From Xanthomonas phaseoli pv. phaseoli (GTDB taxonomy: Bacteria > Pseudomonadota > Gammaproteobacteria > Xanthomonadales > Xanthomonadaceae), in assembly GCA_022749655.1 (NCBI GenBank), contig CP094243.1, positions 2,480,001 through 2,544,000 on the forward strand: 64,000 nt of DNA, given 5' to 3'. How positions within the stretch are numbered: position 1 is the stretch's first letter; every line of letters starts with the position of its first letter. The translations under genes and the position numbers were made by a program. This document shows positions 38,177 to 47,623 of the stretch, in pieces. Under the pieces are notes generated by a model that worked only from the letters and a program-made list of their open reading frames with translations, made no database searches and was not told the origin of the DNA.

Positions 38177-38205
38177 TTGTAGTCCTTAAATCCCTGCGCT
38201 AGAAT
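38177..38205 (+). promoter_or_regulatory. Sigma-70 promoter for tRNA-Val
   Basis: TTGTAG, a 17-base spacer, then TAGAAT. The -10 box ends about 36 bases before the mature tRNA 5' end. GCGCGCCC just downstream resembles a stringent-control discriminator typical of stable RNA promoters. Confidence 0.65.
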
Positions 38206-38241
38206 GCGCGCCCTGCACAGCGCAATGCTGAGGCAGGATTC

Positions 38242-38316
38242 GGGCGGTTAGCTCAGCGGTAGAGCACTACCTTGACATGGTAGGGGTCACAGGTTCGAAC
38301 CCTGTACCGCCCACCA
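38242..38316 (+). tRNA. tRNA-Val (anticodon GAC)
   Basis: 75 bases with encoded CCA. Acceptor stem GGGCGGT/ACCGCCC, anticodon loop TTGACAT and T-arm CAGGTTCGAACCCTG are all complete. Confidence 0.96.
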
Positions 38317-39026
38317 CTCTAAGTCCAGATGGCACAGGGTCTTGAGTGGATTCAACATCGGCAGCAACGTCTGCCACTGACCCAAGTGATCCCAAGCAAA
38401 CGCTCTTGCAGCGTTGGCATGCGTCAGCCCGGGTCTGCTGAACTTAAATCCCAGCCTTTCTGCACTTGCATATGTGCTTGCGCTGCGCGTCGCTTATCGA
38501 CTGACGATGCCGAAGCGCCCGTCGCCTATGAAAGTGGCTGGCTGCGATCAAAACGTCCCGCCCAAGTGCGCGGCGTTGCCATGGCGATGCCGAATCGTGC
38601 TGCGCCATCTATCTGATCTACACGCTGCCGATGATGCGAGACGCCAGCGACGTCTCGCCCCATCCGAGCGATGAAGTGCCCGCGCGGCTTTCTTCCTATC
38701 TTGGAACAGTAGCTTGATCGATGGTCGCAGGAAGACTGTGCAGCGCTCTGGCTGATGGGGGCTTTTGCCGCGAATGGGTGCTTCATGCCGTAAGCCAGGC
38801 GATCGGAGTGACTTCCGGCGCGTAGCCGGTGGGCGGTCCAGGTCTCACCCCGGCCATATGCCTTTCGAAAGCGCGCCGGGAGTCCCTCGACTGCGAAAAC
38901 GAGGGTTCCGTGCGGCCGTTTCGCGAGGCAGCGTTGTCGGCCGCAGCCCGGTCCGCCGAAACCGCTTTTACCGTCACACGTCTTGCTTTAGCATCGCCAC
39001 CGCGCTGACGGAAAGGAAGGCTGGCG
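38317..39026. other. Long intergenic stretch, no gene recognised
   Basis: 710 bases between tRNA-Val and the small gene before virD4. Only short overlapping frames without recognisable domains are present. It is the natural boundary between the tRNA/uvrB region and the T4SS cluster and may be degraded mobile DNA. AGGAAGG at 39015-39021 is the ribosome-binding site of the next gene. Confidence 0.5.
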
Positions 39027-39269
39027 ATGGACGAATATCAGCACACCGTGCTGACCAGGGGCGGATATCGCGTTGTGGCGATTACGCGTGACGAGGTGTA
39101 CGCACCCGACGCGGTCGTGGCATACGCCGTTGTGACCGATGCGGGTACGCGAATCACGCCGGATTTGTCCCTGGACCAGGCCAAGGTCTGGATCGATTCG
39201 CTGGTGGAGAGCGAGAGCGGCGGGCGCAAGTCCGAGCTTGTCGACCATAAGCCGGTCGTGCGTCGCTAG
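39027..39269 (+). CDS. Small conserved hypothetical protein upstream of virD4
   Basis: 80 residues, MDEYQHTVLTRGGYRVVAITRDEVYAP, with a beta-rich N terminus and a helix (LDQAKVWIDSLVES). It has a strong ribosome-binding site and lies 36 bases upstream of virD4, so it could be the first gene of that transcript. No family is recognised. Confidence 0.65.
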   Translation: MDEYQHTVLTRGGYRVVAITRDEVYAPDAVVAYAVVTDAGTRITPDLSLDQAKVWIDSLVESESGGRKSELVDHKPVVRR

Positions 39270-39305
39270 CCCGCCGTCGTGATGTAAGCCTAAGGAGAAG
39301 GGCGC

Positions 39306-40979
39306 ATGTCCAAACCCAAAATCATCGCAATTGCCACGCTGGTGGCGGTCCTAGTCGGATACTGCCTGTCTGGCTATCTGACCCTGCTGTTGCTGCGGCT
39401 CGACACCGGTCTGTACGGGTGGGACACCTACTACCGCTATTTCAGTGCGCTTGGGTTGCCCCAAGTGGCGCCTTACGCGACCAAGATCAAGATTGCGGGC
39501 GTGCTTGGATTCGGCCTGCCGGTGCTGGTCTGGGCGATTGCCGTTGTGCTCATCGTCAAGCCCAAGGCGCGCGCCCTGCACGGTGACGCGCGCTTCGCCG
39601 GCGCCGCCGATCTCTCCAAACATGGGCTGTTCAAGCCCAGCGGAAACGGCATCGTCGTCGGCAAGTTCAACGGCAAGCTGGTGCGATTGAGCGGCCAGCA
39701 GTTCGTGATTCTTGCTGCGCCGACGCGCTCGGGTAAGGGTGTGGGTGTCGTCATCCCGAACCTCTTGGAGTATCAGGAGTCGGTCGTGGTCCTGGACATC
39801 AAGCAGGAAAACTTCGACCTGACCAGTGGTTGGCGCGCCAGCCAGGGCCACGAGGTCTTCCTGTTCAATCCGTTCGCCGAAGATCGTCGCACGCATCGCT
39901 GGAATCCGTTGACCTACGTGTCGAACGACCCCGCATTTCGCGTTTCGGATCTGATGAGCATTGCGGCGATGCTGTATCCAGATGGGTCGGACGACCAGAA
40001 GTTCTGGGTCAGCCAGGCGCGTAATGCCTTCATGGCATTCGCGCTGTACCTGTTCGAAAACTGGGACGAGGAGCTCGCGCTCGGTTTTCCGGGCGGGGCG
40101 GGGGCCCCCACCTTGGGCGGGATTTATCGCCTCTCTTCGGGTGACGGCACCGATCTCAAGAAATACCTGAAGTCGCTGTCCGAGCGGCGGTTCCTCAGCA
40201 GCAACGCCAAGTCGGCCTTTGCCAACATGCTGTCCCAGGCGGATGAGACCTTCGCCTCGATCATGGGCACCTTGAAGGAGCCGCTCAATGCGTGGATCAA
40301 TCCGGTGCTGGACGCCGCCACCAGTGCGGACGACTTCGTGCTCACGGACCTTCGCAAGAAGAAGATGACCATCTACATCGGCATCCAGCCCAACAAGCTT
40401 GCCGAAAGCCGCCTGATCATCAATCTGCTCTTCAGCCAGATCATCAACCTCAACACCCGCGAATTGCCCAAGTCCAACCCTGAGCTCAAATATCAGTGCC
40501 TGTTGCTGATGGACGAATTCACCTCGATCGGCAAGGTGGACATCATCGCGACCGCGGTAGCCTACATGGCCGGCTACAACATCCGCCTGCTGCCCATCAT
40601 CCAGAGCATGGCCCAGCTGGACGCGACCTACGGTAAAGATCTGTCACGCACCATCATCACCAACCACGCCCTGCAGATCCTCTACGCACCGCGTGAGCAG
40701 CAGGATGCCAACGACTATTCCGAGATGCTGGGTTACACCACCATCAAGAAGAAGAATGTCACCCGAGGGCGGGAGACCACCCACAGCGTGTCAGAAGAGC
40801 GTCGGGCGCTGATGTTGCCGCAGGAACTCAAGGCCATGGGCAACGAGAAGGAAGTGTTCTTGTACGAGGGGATCCCGCATCCGGTGAAGTGCGACAAGAT
40901 TCGCTACTACGAGGATCGCTACTTCACTGCGCGCTTGTTGCCGAAAACTGAAGTGAAAACGCTTACCGTCAAAGTGTGA
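39306..40979 (+). CDS. virD4: Type IV coupling protein VirD4
   Basis: Inner-membrane ATPase that recruits effectors through their XVIPCD signal and feeds them to the T4SS. 557 residues. Two N-terminal membrane helices (about 5-30 and 62-84), Walker A 'APTRSGKGVG' at 138-147, 'VVVLDIKQEN', and Walker B 'CLLLMDEFTSIG' in the C-terminal half, followed by the 'QSMAQLDATYG' motif. TAAGGAG lies 8 bases before the ATG. Unlike most of the T4SS genes, its frame is intact. Confidence 0.95.
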   Translation: MSKPKIIAIATLVAVLVGYCLSGYLTLLLLRLDTGLYGWDTYYRYFSALGLPQVAPYATKIKIAGVLGFGLPVLVWAIAVVLIVKPKARALHGDARFAGAADLSKHGLFKPSGNGIVVGKFNGKLVRLSGQQFVILAAPTRSGKGVGVVIPNLLEYQESVVVLDIKQENFDLTSGWRASQGHEVFLFNPFAEDRRTHRWNPLTYVSNDPAFRVSDLMSIAAMLYPDGSDDQKFWVSQARNAFMAFALYLFENWDEELALGFPGGAGAPTLGGIYRLSSGDGTDLKKYLKSLSERRFLSSNAKSAFANMLSQADETFASIMGTLKEPLNAWINPVLDAATSADDFVLTDLRKKKMTIYIGIQPNKLAESRLIINLLFSQIINLNTRELPKSNPELKYQCLLLMDEFTSIGKVDIIATAVAYMAGYNIRLLPIIQSMAQLDATYGKDLSRTIITNHALQILYAPREQQDANDYSEMLGYTTIKKKNVTRGRETTHSVSEERRALMLPQELKAMGNEKEVFLYEGIPHPVKCDKIRYYEDRYFTARLLPKTEVKTLTVKV

Positions 40980-41302
40980 TGATTGCCTCGTTTACGGTGC
41001 GGGGCCTGGCGCGCAATTCTTGACGGATCTGCTTGTTAAGGGCAAAGTTAGCAAGAATCTGCGGTATGGATAGATGGTCGTAGGGGAGCGGCGCCGGATG
41101 GGCCGTACTGGAGTAAGGCTATGGATGGTTTGTCAGCGTATTCATTCTTCTTGGCAGCACAGACTCGCAACTGGGGCGCCCCGGCGAGTTGGAGGACTGC
41201 GAGAAACGCATCAATAACAGGTTTCCTCCGGTACCCACTGGTGCGCGGAGGCTTAGTGCTGTCCGTCTTAAGCCCGAAATTTCATGAGTTGGAGAAGTCA
41301 GA
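40980..41302 (+). promoter_or_regulatory. Upstream region of the virB7 operon
   Basis: 323 bases without a convincing gene; a 61-codon frame (41121-41306) has no recognisable domain. A possible promoter is TTGACG at 41020-41025 with a poor -10 (CAAAGT) 17 bases downstream. GGAG at 41291-41294 is the ribosome-binding site of virB7. In related strains the virB genes are transcribed from this interval. Confidence 0.4.
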
Positions 41303-41721
41303 GTGAATCCGATGTATGTGTCCAAGCTGTCGTTGGTGCTAGTGGCTGCAGCATTGGTAGGCGCGTGCGCGACCAAGCCGGCTCCTGACTTTGGTGGCCG
41401 TTGGAAGCACGTCAACCACTTTGACGAGGCGCCTACCGAGATCCCGCTCTACACCTCGTACACGTATCAGGCCACGCCCATGGACGGCACGTTGAAGACC
41501 ATGCTGGAGCGCTGGGCGGCGGACTCCAATATGCAGCTGTCCTATAACTTGCCATCGGACTACACCTTGATCGGGCCGGTTTCCGAAATCAGCACGACCA
41601 GCGTCCAGCAGGCTGCAACCGAGCTGAGTGCCGTGTACGCAGCCCAGGGGTTTCGGTGTCGGTTTCCGCCAACAAGCTGTTGGTGCAGCCAGTGCCGGTG
41701 TCGTCTGGCGCCAAGCTCTAA
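41303..41721 (+). CDS. virB7: VirB7 lipoprotein with C-terminal N0 domain, frameshift
   Basis: Outer-membrane lipoprotein of the core complex. About 139 residues. The lipobox 'LVGAC' is followed by a VirB9-binding segment (PDFGGRWKHVNHF) and a globular N0/secretin-like domain (TYQATPMDGTLKTMLERWA). The N0 domain is characteristic of Xanthomonas-type VirB7. One missing G in CAGGGGTTT near 41650 breaks the frame; restored, the end reads VSVSVSANKLLVQPVPVSS and stops at 41721. The start is the GTG at 41303, with an ATG at 41312 as alternative. Confidence 0.9.
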
Positions 41722-41831
41722 AGGTTGCTGTCGGCTCGATGCCTTTTAGGCATGGAGCTGGCGGTGTTCCTACCTTCTCAAGTACCCGCGACGCGTTGCG
41801 GCAATAGTTTCAGGCCTGACAAGGCCTTACG

Positions 41832-42878
41832 GTGACGGATCTAGACATGTTGCGTAAGAAGGTCAGTGAAAAGGACGGCTCCGCCCAAGTAGGTGCGGCC
41901 GTTCAAAAAGCGGTGAATTACGAGGTCAGCATTGCAGACCTCGCCCGTCGCAGCGAAAAGCGTGCCTGGATCGTGGCGACCTTGTCGATGCTGGTCACCG
42001 TCATGACAGCGGGCGGCTACTACTACATGCTGCCGCTGAAGGAAAAAGTGCCGTATCTGGTCATGGCAGATGCGTATTCGGGCACTAGTACCATCGCCAA
42101 GCTTGAGCCCAACTTTGGCGGTCGGACCATCAGCACCAGCGAAGCGCTGGCGCGCAGCAATATCGCGCGGTTCATTATTGCGCGTGAGTCGTTTGATCTT
42201 TCCATCATTGGTCAGCGCGATTGGAACACGGTCTCGGCTATGGGGGCGACAAATGTCGTGGGCGAATATCGTGCCCTCCACTCTGCCAACAACCCCTCTA
42301 GGCCCTTGAATACGTACGGCAAGCTCCGTGCGATCCGTGTCAATATTTTGAGCATTACCTTGATCGGCGGCAATGGAAAGGCATATACCGGGGCGACCGT
42401 GCGTTTCCAGCGAACCGTTTATGACAAGAACTCCACGGTTTCGACGCTGCTGGACAACAAGATCGCCACGATGGGGTTCGTCTACCAGGACAATCTTGAG
42501 ATGAGCGATAGCTTGAGAGTGGAAAATCCCCTGGGTTTTCGGGTCACTGATTACCGCGTAGATAATGACTATTCCGCGCTGCCCGTTGCCCCAGCCGCTG
42601 GCGCGGTTATCAATGCTCAACCTCAGGCAGCACTGCAACAGCAGGCAATGCAGCAGCCGATGACCGGGATGGCCGATCCAAATGCAGCAGGTGCCACCAT
42701 TGCACCTCAAGCGGGCGTTCCGCTGCAACAGGGCATGCAGCAGCAAGGTGGCGCGCCTCAGCAACAGGCGCAGCCAGCATTTCCTGATCAAATGCAGCCG
42801 GCCGGTCAGCTGCAAGCGCAGCCTGCAATGCAACCCCAGGGGTTGCCCAAGAATGTCAATGGAGCAAGTGGTCGATGA
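41832..42878 (+). CDS. virB8: VirB8 inner-membrane assembly factor
   Basis: 348 residues. A cytoplasmic N terminus, one membrane helix (45-66), and a periplasmic NTF2-like domain with 'ESFDLSIIGQRDWNTVSAMG' and 'YDKNSTVSTLLDNKIATMGFVYQ' in parts. A long Gln/Pro/Ala-rich C-terminal extension (about residues 255-345) makes it longer than the ~240-residue Agrobacterium protein. GTG start at 41832, with an in-frame ATG at 41847. The stop overlaps virB9. Confidence 0.93.
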   Translation: MTDLDMLRKKVSEKDGSAQVGAAVQKAVNYEVSIADLARRSEKRAWIVATLSMLVTVMTAGGYYYMLPLKEKVPYLVMADAYSGTSTIAKLEPNFGGRTISTSEALARSNIARFIIARESFDLSIIGQRDWNTVSAMGATNVVGEYRALHSANNPSRPLNTYGKLRAIRVNILSITLIGGNGKAYTGATVRFQRTVYDKNSTVSTLLDNKIATMGFVYQDNLEMSDSLRVENPLGFRVTDYRVDNDYSALPVAPAAGAVINAQPQAALQQQAMQQPMTGMADPNAAGATIAPQAGVPLQQGMQQQGGAPQQQAQPAFPDQMQPAGQLQAQPAMQPQGLPKNVNGASGR

Positions 42879-43641
42879 AACTTTTTAACCGATATAGGGT
42901 TGCGTTGGTGTCAGCGCTACCACTTGCGCTGTGTGCTTTGTCAGCAGCTGCCCAGGTGGTTCAGGAATATGAGTATGCGCCCGACCGTATCTATCAGGTG
43001 CGCACAGGCCTTGGCATTACCACTCAGGTGGAGCTAAGCCCAAACGAAAAAATTCTGGATTACAGCACCGGTTTCACCGGTGGATGGGAACTCACGCGGC
43101 GAGAGAATGTTTTTATCTCAAGCCTAAGAATGTCGACGTCGATACGAACATGATGATTCGTACCGCGACCCATTCTTATATTCTTGAGCTTAAGGTGGTA
43201 GCGACAGACTGGCAGCGCCTTGAGCAGGCGAAGCAAGCGGGTGTCCAATACAAGGTTGTGTTTACCTACCCGAAGGACACGAGCTTCAATAATGTCGCGG
43301 ATGCGGATGCTTCGAAGAATGGCCCGCTACTGAATGCCAAGATCTTGAAGGATCGTCGTTACTACTACGATTACGATTATGCGACACGAACCAAGAAATC
43401 CTGGTTGATTCCAAGTCGCGTCTATGACGATGGTAAATTCACTTACATAAATATGGATCTGACGCGTTTTCCGACTGGGAATTTTCCCGCGGTCTTCGCT
43501 CGCGAGAAAGAGCACTCCGAAGATTTTCTCGTTAATACGACGGTAGAGGGTAATACTCTGATCGTGCACGGAACCTACCCTTTCTTGGTAGTTCGTCATG
43601 GCGATAACGTCGTCGGTCTGCGAAGGAACAAGCAAAAGTGA
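42875..43641 (+). CDS. virB9: VirB9 core-complex protein, frameshift
   Basis: Periplasmic ring component of about 255 residues that pairs with VirB7 and VirB10. The signal peptide ends CALSAAAQ. The N-terminal domain has 'YQVRTGLGITTQVELSPNEKI' in parts and the C-terminal domain 'ATRTKKSWLIPSRVYDDGKFTY'. TTTTT near 43110-43114 should be TTTTTT; the correction joins RENVF to YLKPKNVDVDT. It overlaps virB8 and virB10 by four bases each. Confidence 0.93.
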
Positions 43642-44807
43642 ACTCGAATATTCCAAACAGTCCTGATGAGCGCAGCCAGAACCATGGCGGGGATGAGCAG
43701 CGCAACGGCGACCACAACGAACGCAATAATCCCTACTTTGCGCGCCAGCAGGCCAGTGCAGAACCGGACCTGGATGCCAATGAGCCGATCTTAAGATCGA
43801 GCGACATCAAGCGACTTAATCGCAAGGCCCTGGTGTTTCTCGCAGCCATTGCGGCTCTATTGATTCTCGCAATCTTCTGGCTAGCGACACAGGGCGGGGA
43901 AGATTCCGTGCCTCCGAAGCCGCGTACCGAGACGGTGGTCGCACCTGCGTTGCCGCAGAGCATGACTGCGCCAGTTGAGGAAGCGCCGGTCCCTTTAGCT
44001 CAGCAGCCAAGTCTGCCCCCACTACCGCCAATGCCGACCGACAATAGCGAAGAGGTCAGCTCCGCACCAGAACGTCAGCGTGGGCCAACGCTGTTGGAGC
44101 GTCGCATCCTTGCTGAGTCTGCTGCAAATAGCGGTGGGGTTCCCGGTCAAGTTGGGGCACAGCCTGCGCCTGCTCAGGAAGATAGTCCGGTCACGCTGGC
44201 CAAGCCGATCAGCAACCCGGACGGTCTGTTGGTGCGTGGTACCTATATTCGCTGCATCTTGGAGACCCGCATCATCTCCGATTTCGGCGGCTACACATCG
44301 TGCATCGTCACCGAGCCGGTCTACTCCATCAATGGGCACAACCTGCTTCTTCCGAAGGGGTCCAAAATGTTGGGGCAGTACAGCGCCGGTGAGCCGACCT
44401 CTCATCGTCTCCAAGTTGTCTGGGACCGCGTCACTACGCCTTCCGGTCTGGATGTCACGCTCATGGGTCCGGGCATCGATACGCTTGGAAGCTCCGGTCA
44501 TCCGGGTAACTACAACGCGCATTGGGGTAACAAGATTGCTTCAGCCTTGTTCATCAGTCTGCTGAGCGATGCATTCAAGTACGCAGCGGCAGAATATGGC
44601 CCCGAGACCACAACGATTGGCGTTGGCTCCGGCATCATTACCCAGCAACCGTTTGAGAGTAATACCGCACGCAGCATGCAGCAGCTTGCGGAACAGGCGG
44701 TTGAAAAATCAGGACGTCGTCCTGCCACACTGACGATCAACCAAGGAACGGTATTGAACGTCTACGTTGCCAAGGACGTCGATTTCTCGGCTGTCCTGCC
44801 GAAGTGA
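43638..44807 (+). CDS. virB10: VirB10 core-complex protein
   Basis: 389 residues spanning both membranes. A cytoplasmic Asn/Asp-rich N terminus, one membrane helix (about 64-84), a proline-rich linker, and the C-terminal TrbI/VirB10 domain with 'YIRCILETRIISDFGGYTSC', 'LLLPKGSKMLGQY' and 'NQGTVLNVYVAKDVDFS'. The antenna helices lie around 'GNKIASALFISLLSDAFKYAA'. Frame intact. GTG start overlapping virB9. Confidence 0.94.
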   Translation: MNSNIPNSPDERSQNHGGDEQRNGDHNERNNPYFARQQASAEPDLDANEPILRSSDIKRLNRKALVFLAAIAALLILAIFWLATQGGEDSVPPKPRTETVVAPALPQSMTAPVEEAPVPLAQQPSLPPLPPMPTDNSEEVSSAPERQRGPTLLERRILAESAANSGGVPGQVGAQPAPAQEDSPVTLAKPISNPDGLLVRGTYIRCILETRIISDFGGYTSCIVTEPVYSINGHNLLLPKGSKMLGQYSAGEPTSHRLQVVWDRVTTPSGLDVTLMGPGIDTLGSSGHPGNYNAHWGNKIASALFISLLSDAFKYAAAEYGPETTTIGVGSGIITQQPFESNTARSMQQLAEQAVEKSGRRPATLTINQGTVLNVYVAKDVDFSAVLPK

Positions 44808-45861
44808 ATGAAATGGTTGCCATGACGATCGATGACTCCCCGACAGCGCGTATTTCTAATGACTTCCTGGACTACCAGTACTCCGTGCTGGGAATCCTGG
44901 ACTATCTGAATTCGCCTGACGTGACCGAAATTTGCATCAATCGTCCTGGTGAGCTGTACCTGGAAACGATCCATGGATGGCAGCGAGTCGACGTGCCATC
45001 CCTCACCTACGACCGTGCGCGGCAGTTCTGTACGGCGGTCGTCAATGAGAGCAACACCGGGCAACGCATTACCGATGCCGATCCTGTCGTGTCGCTGACG
45101 TTTCCGACCGGGCAGCGCGCGCAGTTCGTCATGCCGCCCGCCTGCGATGCGGGCAAGGTGTCCATTACGATCCGACTTCCCTCGAAGCACACAAAGTCGC
45201 TGGAGCAGTACAAGCACGACGGTTTCTTCGACGAAGTGCTTGAGCAATCGGCGGATGTCAGCGATCACGACCAAGAATTGCTTGAGCTGCGCCGCAAGCG
45301 CGACTACGCAGAGTTCTTCAAGAAGTGCGTGCTTTACAAAAAAACGTCGTTGTTGCTGGGGCGACAGGTAGCGGCAAGACCACCTTCATGAAGGCGCTGG
45401 TCAACCACATTCCAAGCGAAGAGCGCTTGGTGACGATTGAGGACGCCCGGGAGCTATTCATTAGCCAGCCGAACGCTGTGCACCTGCTTTATTCCAAGGG
45501 TGGTCAAAGCGCCAGCAACGTGACTGCTAAGAGCTGCATGGAGGCCTGCCTGCGTATGAAGCCAGACCGTATTATCCTTGCTGAGCTGCGCGGCGATGAA
45601 TCGTTCTACTTCATTCGTAACTGCGCGTCGGGCCATCCCGGCTCTATCACCAGTTGCCATGCAGGAAGTGTCGAGCAGACCTGGGACCAGCTCGCATTGA
45701 TGGTGAAGGCCTCCAATGAGGGCTCCGGTCTGGAGTTCGAGGTGATCAAACGTCTGTTGAGAATGACCATCGACATCGTGGTTCACATCAAGGCGCACGC
45801 TGGACGGCGCTTCATCACGGGGATTGATTTCGACCCTCTTCGCACGCTGCGCGGTGGCTAG
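44804..45861 (+). CDS. virB11: VirB11 traffic ATPase, frameshift
   Basis: Hexameric cytoplasmic ATPase of about 352 residues. The N-terminal domain 'SPDVTEICINRPGELYLET', Walker A 'VVAGATGSGKTTF', Asp box 'LVTIEDARELF', Walker B 'RIILAELRGDE' and His box 'GHPGSITSCHAGS' are all present. Seven A at about 45338-45344 should be eight; restoring one joins KKCVLYK to KNVVVAGATG. It overlaps the virB10 stop. Confidence 0.93.
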
Positions 45862-45911
45862 GGCATCGACGTCATCGCTGATTTTGATCTGGTTTTGGAA
45901 GGAGTACTGAC

Positions 45912-46806
45912 ATGTTGCCTGGCATGGAACTGATGGGGTGCACTGGACTGGCCGTCCCCGGCGAGGTAATGCAACACGTTGTCCGTGTCGAGTCGTCGCG
46001 TAATCCCTATGCCATTGGTGTCGTTGGCGGACGCCTGGTGCGGGAGCCGCGCGGTCTGGCTGAAGCGGTCGCCACGGCGAAGATGCTGGAGCAGAAGGGG
46101 TACAACTTTTCGCTGGGTCTAGGCCAGGTCAATCGGTACAACCTGCAGAAGTACGGCTTGGCGACTTATGAGATGGCATTCGACAAATGCCCCAACTTGG
46201 TCGCCGCCTCAAAGATTCTGGCCGAATGCCACTCGCGTTCTGGCGCCAACTGGGGAAGTCGTTTAGTTGCTACTACTCCGGAAATTTTGAAACCGGCTTC
46301 AAACATGGCTACGTGCAGAAGATCTACGCCTCCATTCGGCAGTCGGTAGCGTCTTCCGGTGCCGAGCCCATCGCAGTCGTGCCAACCCGCCAGGTGCAAT
46401 TGAAGCCGGCGAATCCTCTGCGACAAGCTGCAGCCGAACTGGCAGACGCGATCGTGTCTCGTCGCATTCAGGATTTTGCCGGCGCGAGCCACACGGCGGC
46501 TTCACCGCCAGGGCCTATGCTATCCACGCCTACGACAGGGTATTCCTTGCCGAGCCGGGCGGCGCCTGTGGCTCCTGCAGCTGCTCCGGCAGAAAACGAG
46601 CTGTATGTAGTGAAGGCAACGGGGCAGGGGCGGGGGTGGCGGTACCAGCCTCCGGTCCGCAAGCTTCGACGCTGATCGAGCAATCTGCACCCGTTTCTAC
46701 GCAGCGAGCACCGCAAACAGTTCCGCAAGTGGATAGCGCATTCGTTTTTAGGATGGAAATTGCCAAGGATATGGCTGCTGGACCCCCTCTGTTCCCAAGG
46801 AGTTAG
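45912..46806 (+). CDS. virB1: VirB1 lytic transglycosylase, two frameshifts
   Basis: Cuts peptidoglycan to let the channel pass. About 298 residues. SLT-like domain with catalytic Glu in 'VVRVESSRNPYAIGVVG' and 'FSLGLGQVNRYNL'. A missing G near 46257 joins SGANWG to KSFSCYYSGNFETGF, and another near 46622 joins VVKATG to AGAGVAVPASG. The extended frame stops at 46806, three bases before virB2. The C-terminal Ala/Pro-rich tail is longer than in Agrobacterium VirB1. AGGAG lies before the start. Confidence 0.88.
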
Positions 46807-46808
46807 AC

Positions 46809-47219
46809 ATGAAGTTTGAAATCGATAACAAGACGATCGCCGATGCCAAAATGGTCGGCACCCAGGCAGTAAAGGCATTGCTATTCATTTCGTTGCTGAT
46901 GGTGGCCGGCGGTGCATCCGCAGACGGCAATGGTCTTGCAGACACCGACACCCGCGTGTGTGGCTTTTTGAATAATGTGACCAAGCTGTTGAACATGGGC
47001 TCGATCGCAGTGGTCACCATCGCAGTCATCGTGGCCGGCTACCAGATCGCTTTCGCACACAAGCGCATCTCCGAGGTCTCGCCAATTCTCATTGGTGGCG
47101 TTCTCATCGGTGCTGCTGGCCAGATCGCCAACATGATCCTTCAGAATAAAAACGGCAGTTCGGGTGATTGCTCGACGATCACCGGTTCGCTGATGCAGAT
47201 CGCTCAATACTATGCATAA
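46809..47219 (+). CDS. virB2: VirB2 pilin
   Basis: 136 residues. A cytoplasmic-type leader and a hydrophobic signal (ALLFISLLMVAGGASA) are followed by a mature part with two membrane helices (SIAVVTIAVIVAGYQIAFA and the ILIGGVLIGAAGQIA segment). The Cys pair at the ends (VCGFLNN, GDCSTIT) could form a disulfide. It overlaps virB3 by 8 bases. Confidence 0.9.
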   Translation: MKFEIDNKTIADAKMVGTQAVKALLFISLLMVAGGASADGNGLADTDTRVCGFLNNVTKLLNMGSIAVVTIAVIVAGYQIAFAHKRISEVSPILIGGVLIGAAGQIANMILQNKNGSSGDCSTITGSLMQIAQYYA

Positions 47220-47610
47220 AGATGTACTCTTCCGCGGATGCACCCGCCCCGCCATGTTTTTGGGGGTGCCTTACATCCCCTTCTTCATTGGTGCGGGTGG
47301 TGGCTTGCTGTTGGGGATGTACATCAATCTTTGGTACCTGTTGACCATTCCAGTCATCATCTTTGCCATGCAGCAGATGGCCAAGCGTGACGAAATGATT
47401 TTCAGGTTGCTGGGATTACGCTGGCTGTTCCGAATGCGTGCGCGAAACCTTCAGCGTTATTCAGGAATGTGGGTCTTCAGCCCAAATGAATATCGCAAGA
47501 ATCCCCGGGAAAATCGCGATGAACACGTAGCCGTTTTACCAACCCCACGCATGCAACCCGCGTGGGGTTGGTGTTTCCGATGGTCGCTTGGTGTGATGCT
47601 TCCTCTCTAA
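47212..47610 (+). CDS. virB3: VirB3 inner-membrane protein, 3' end uncertain
   Basis: Short membrane protein beginning MHKDVLFRGCTRPAMFLGVP, with a hydrophobic helical hairpin (FFIGAGGGLLLGMY and the LLTIPVIIFAMQQM segment) and 'RYSGMWVFSPNEYRKNP'. The open frame runs 132 residues, but the last ~30 cross a strong hairpin and look non-coding. One missing C in ATCCCCGG near 47503 would end the protein at 47522 (about 103 residues), closer to the family's usual length. I give the frame as seen. Confidence 0.85.
   Translation: MHKDVLFRGCTRPAMFLGVPYIPFFIGAGGGLLLGMYINLWYLLTIPVIIFAMQQMAKRDEMIFRLLGLRWLFRMRARNLQRYSGMWVFSPNEYRKNPRENRDEHVAVLPTPRMQPAWGWCFRWSLGVMLPL
47538..47572 (+). other. 13-base perfect inverted repeat between virB3 and virB4
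   Basis: ACCAACCCCACGC pairs with GCGTGGGGTTGGT across a 9-base loop. No T run follows, so it is not a standard terminator. It sits 50 bases before the virB4 start and could modulate mRNA stability or read-through inside the operon. Confidence 0.75.
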
Positions 47611-47623
47611 ATTTGGTAAGACC

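Noticed and set aside
38317..39026. Several short frames between tRNA-Val and the virD4 leader gene
   Set aside because: They overlap on both strands and show no domain, start signal or codon pattern that would distinguish a real gene.
41121..41306. 61-codon gene upstream of virB7
   Set aside because: No ribosome-binding site or family pattern, and it overlaps the virB7 leader; better read as regulatory DNA.
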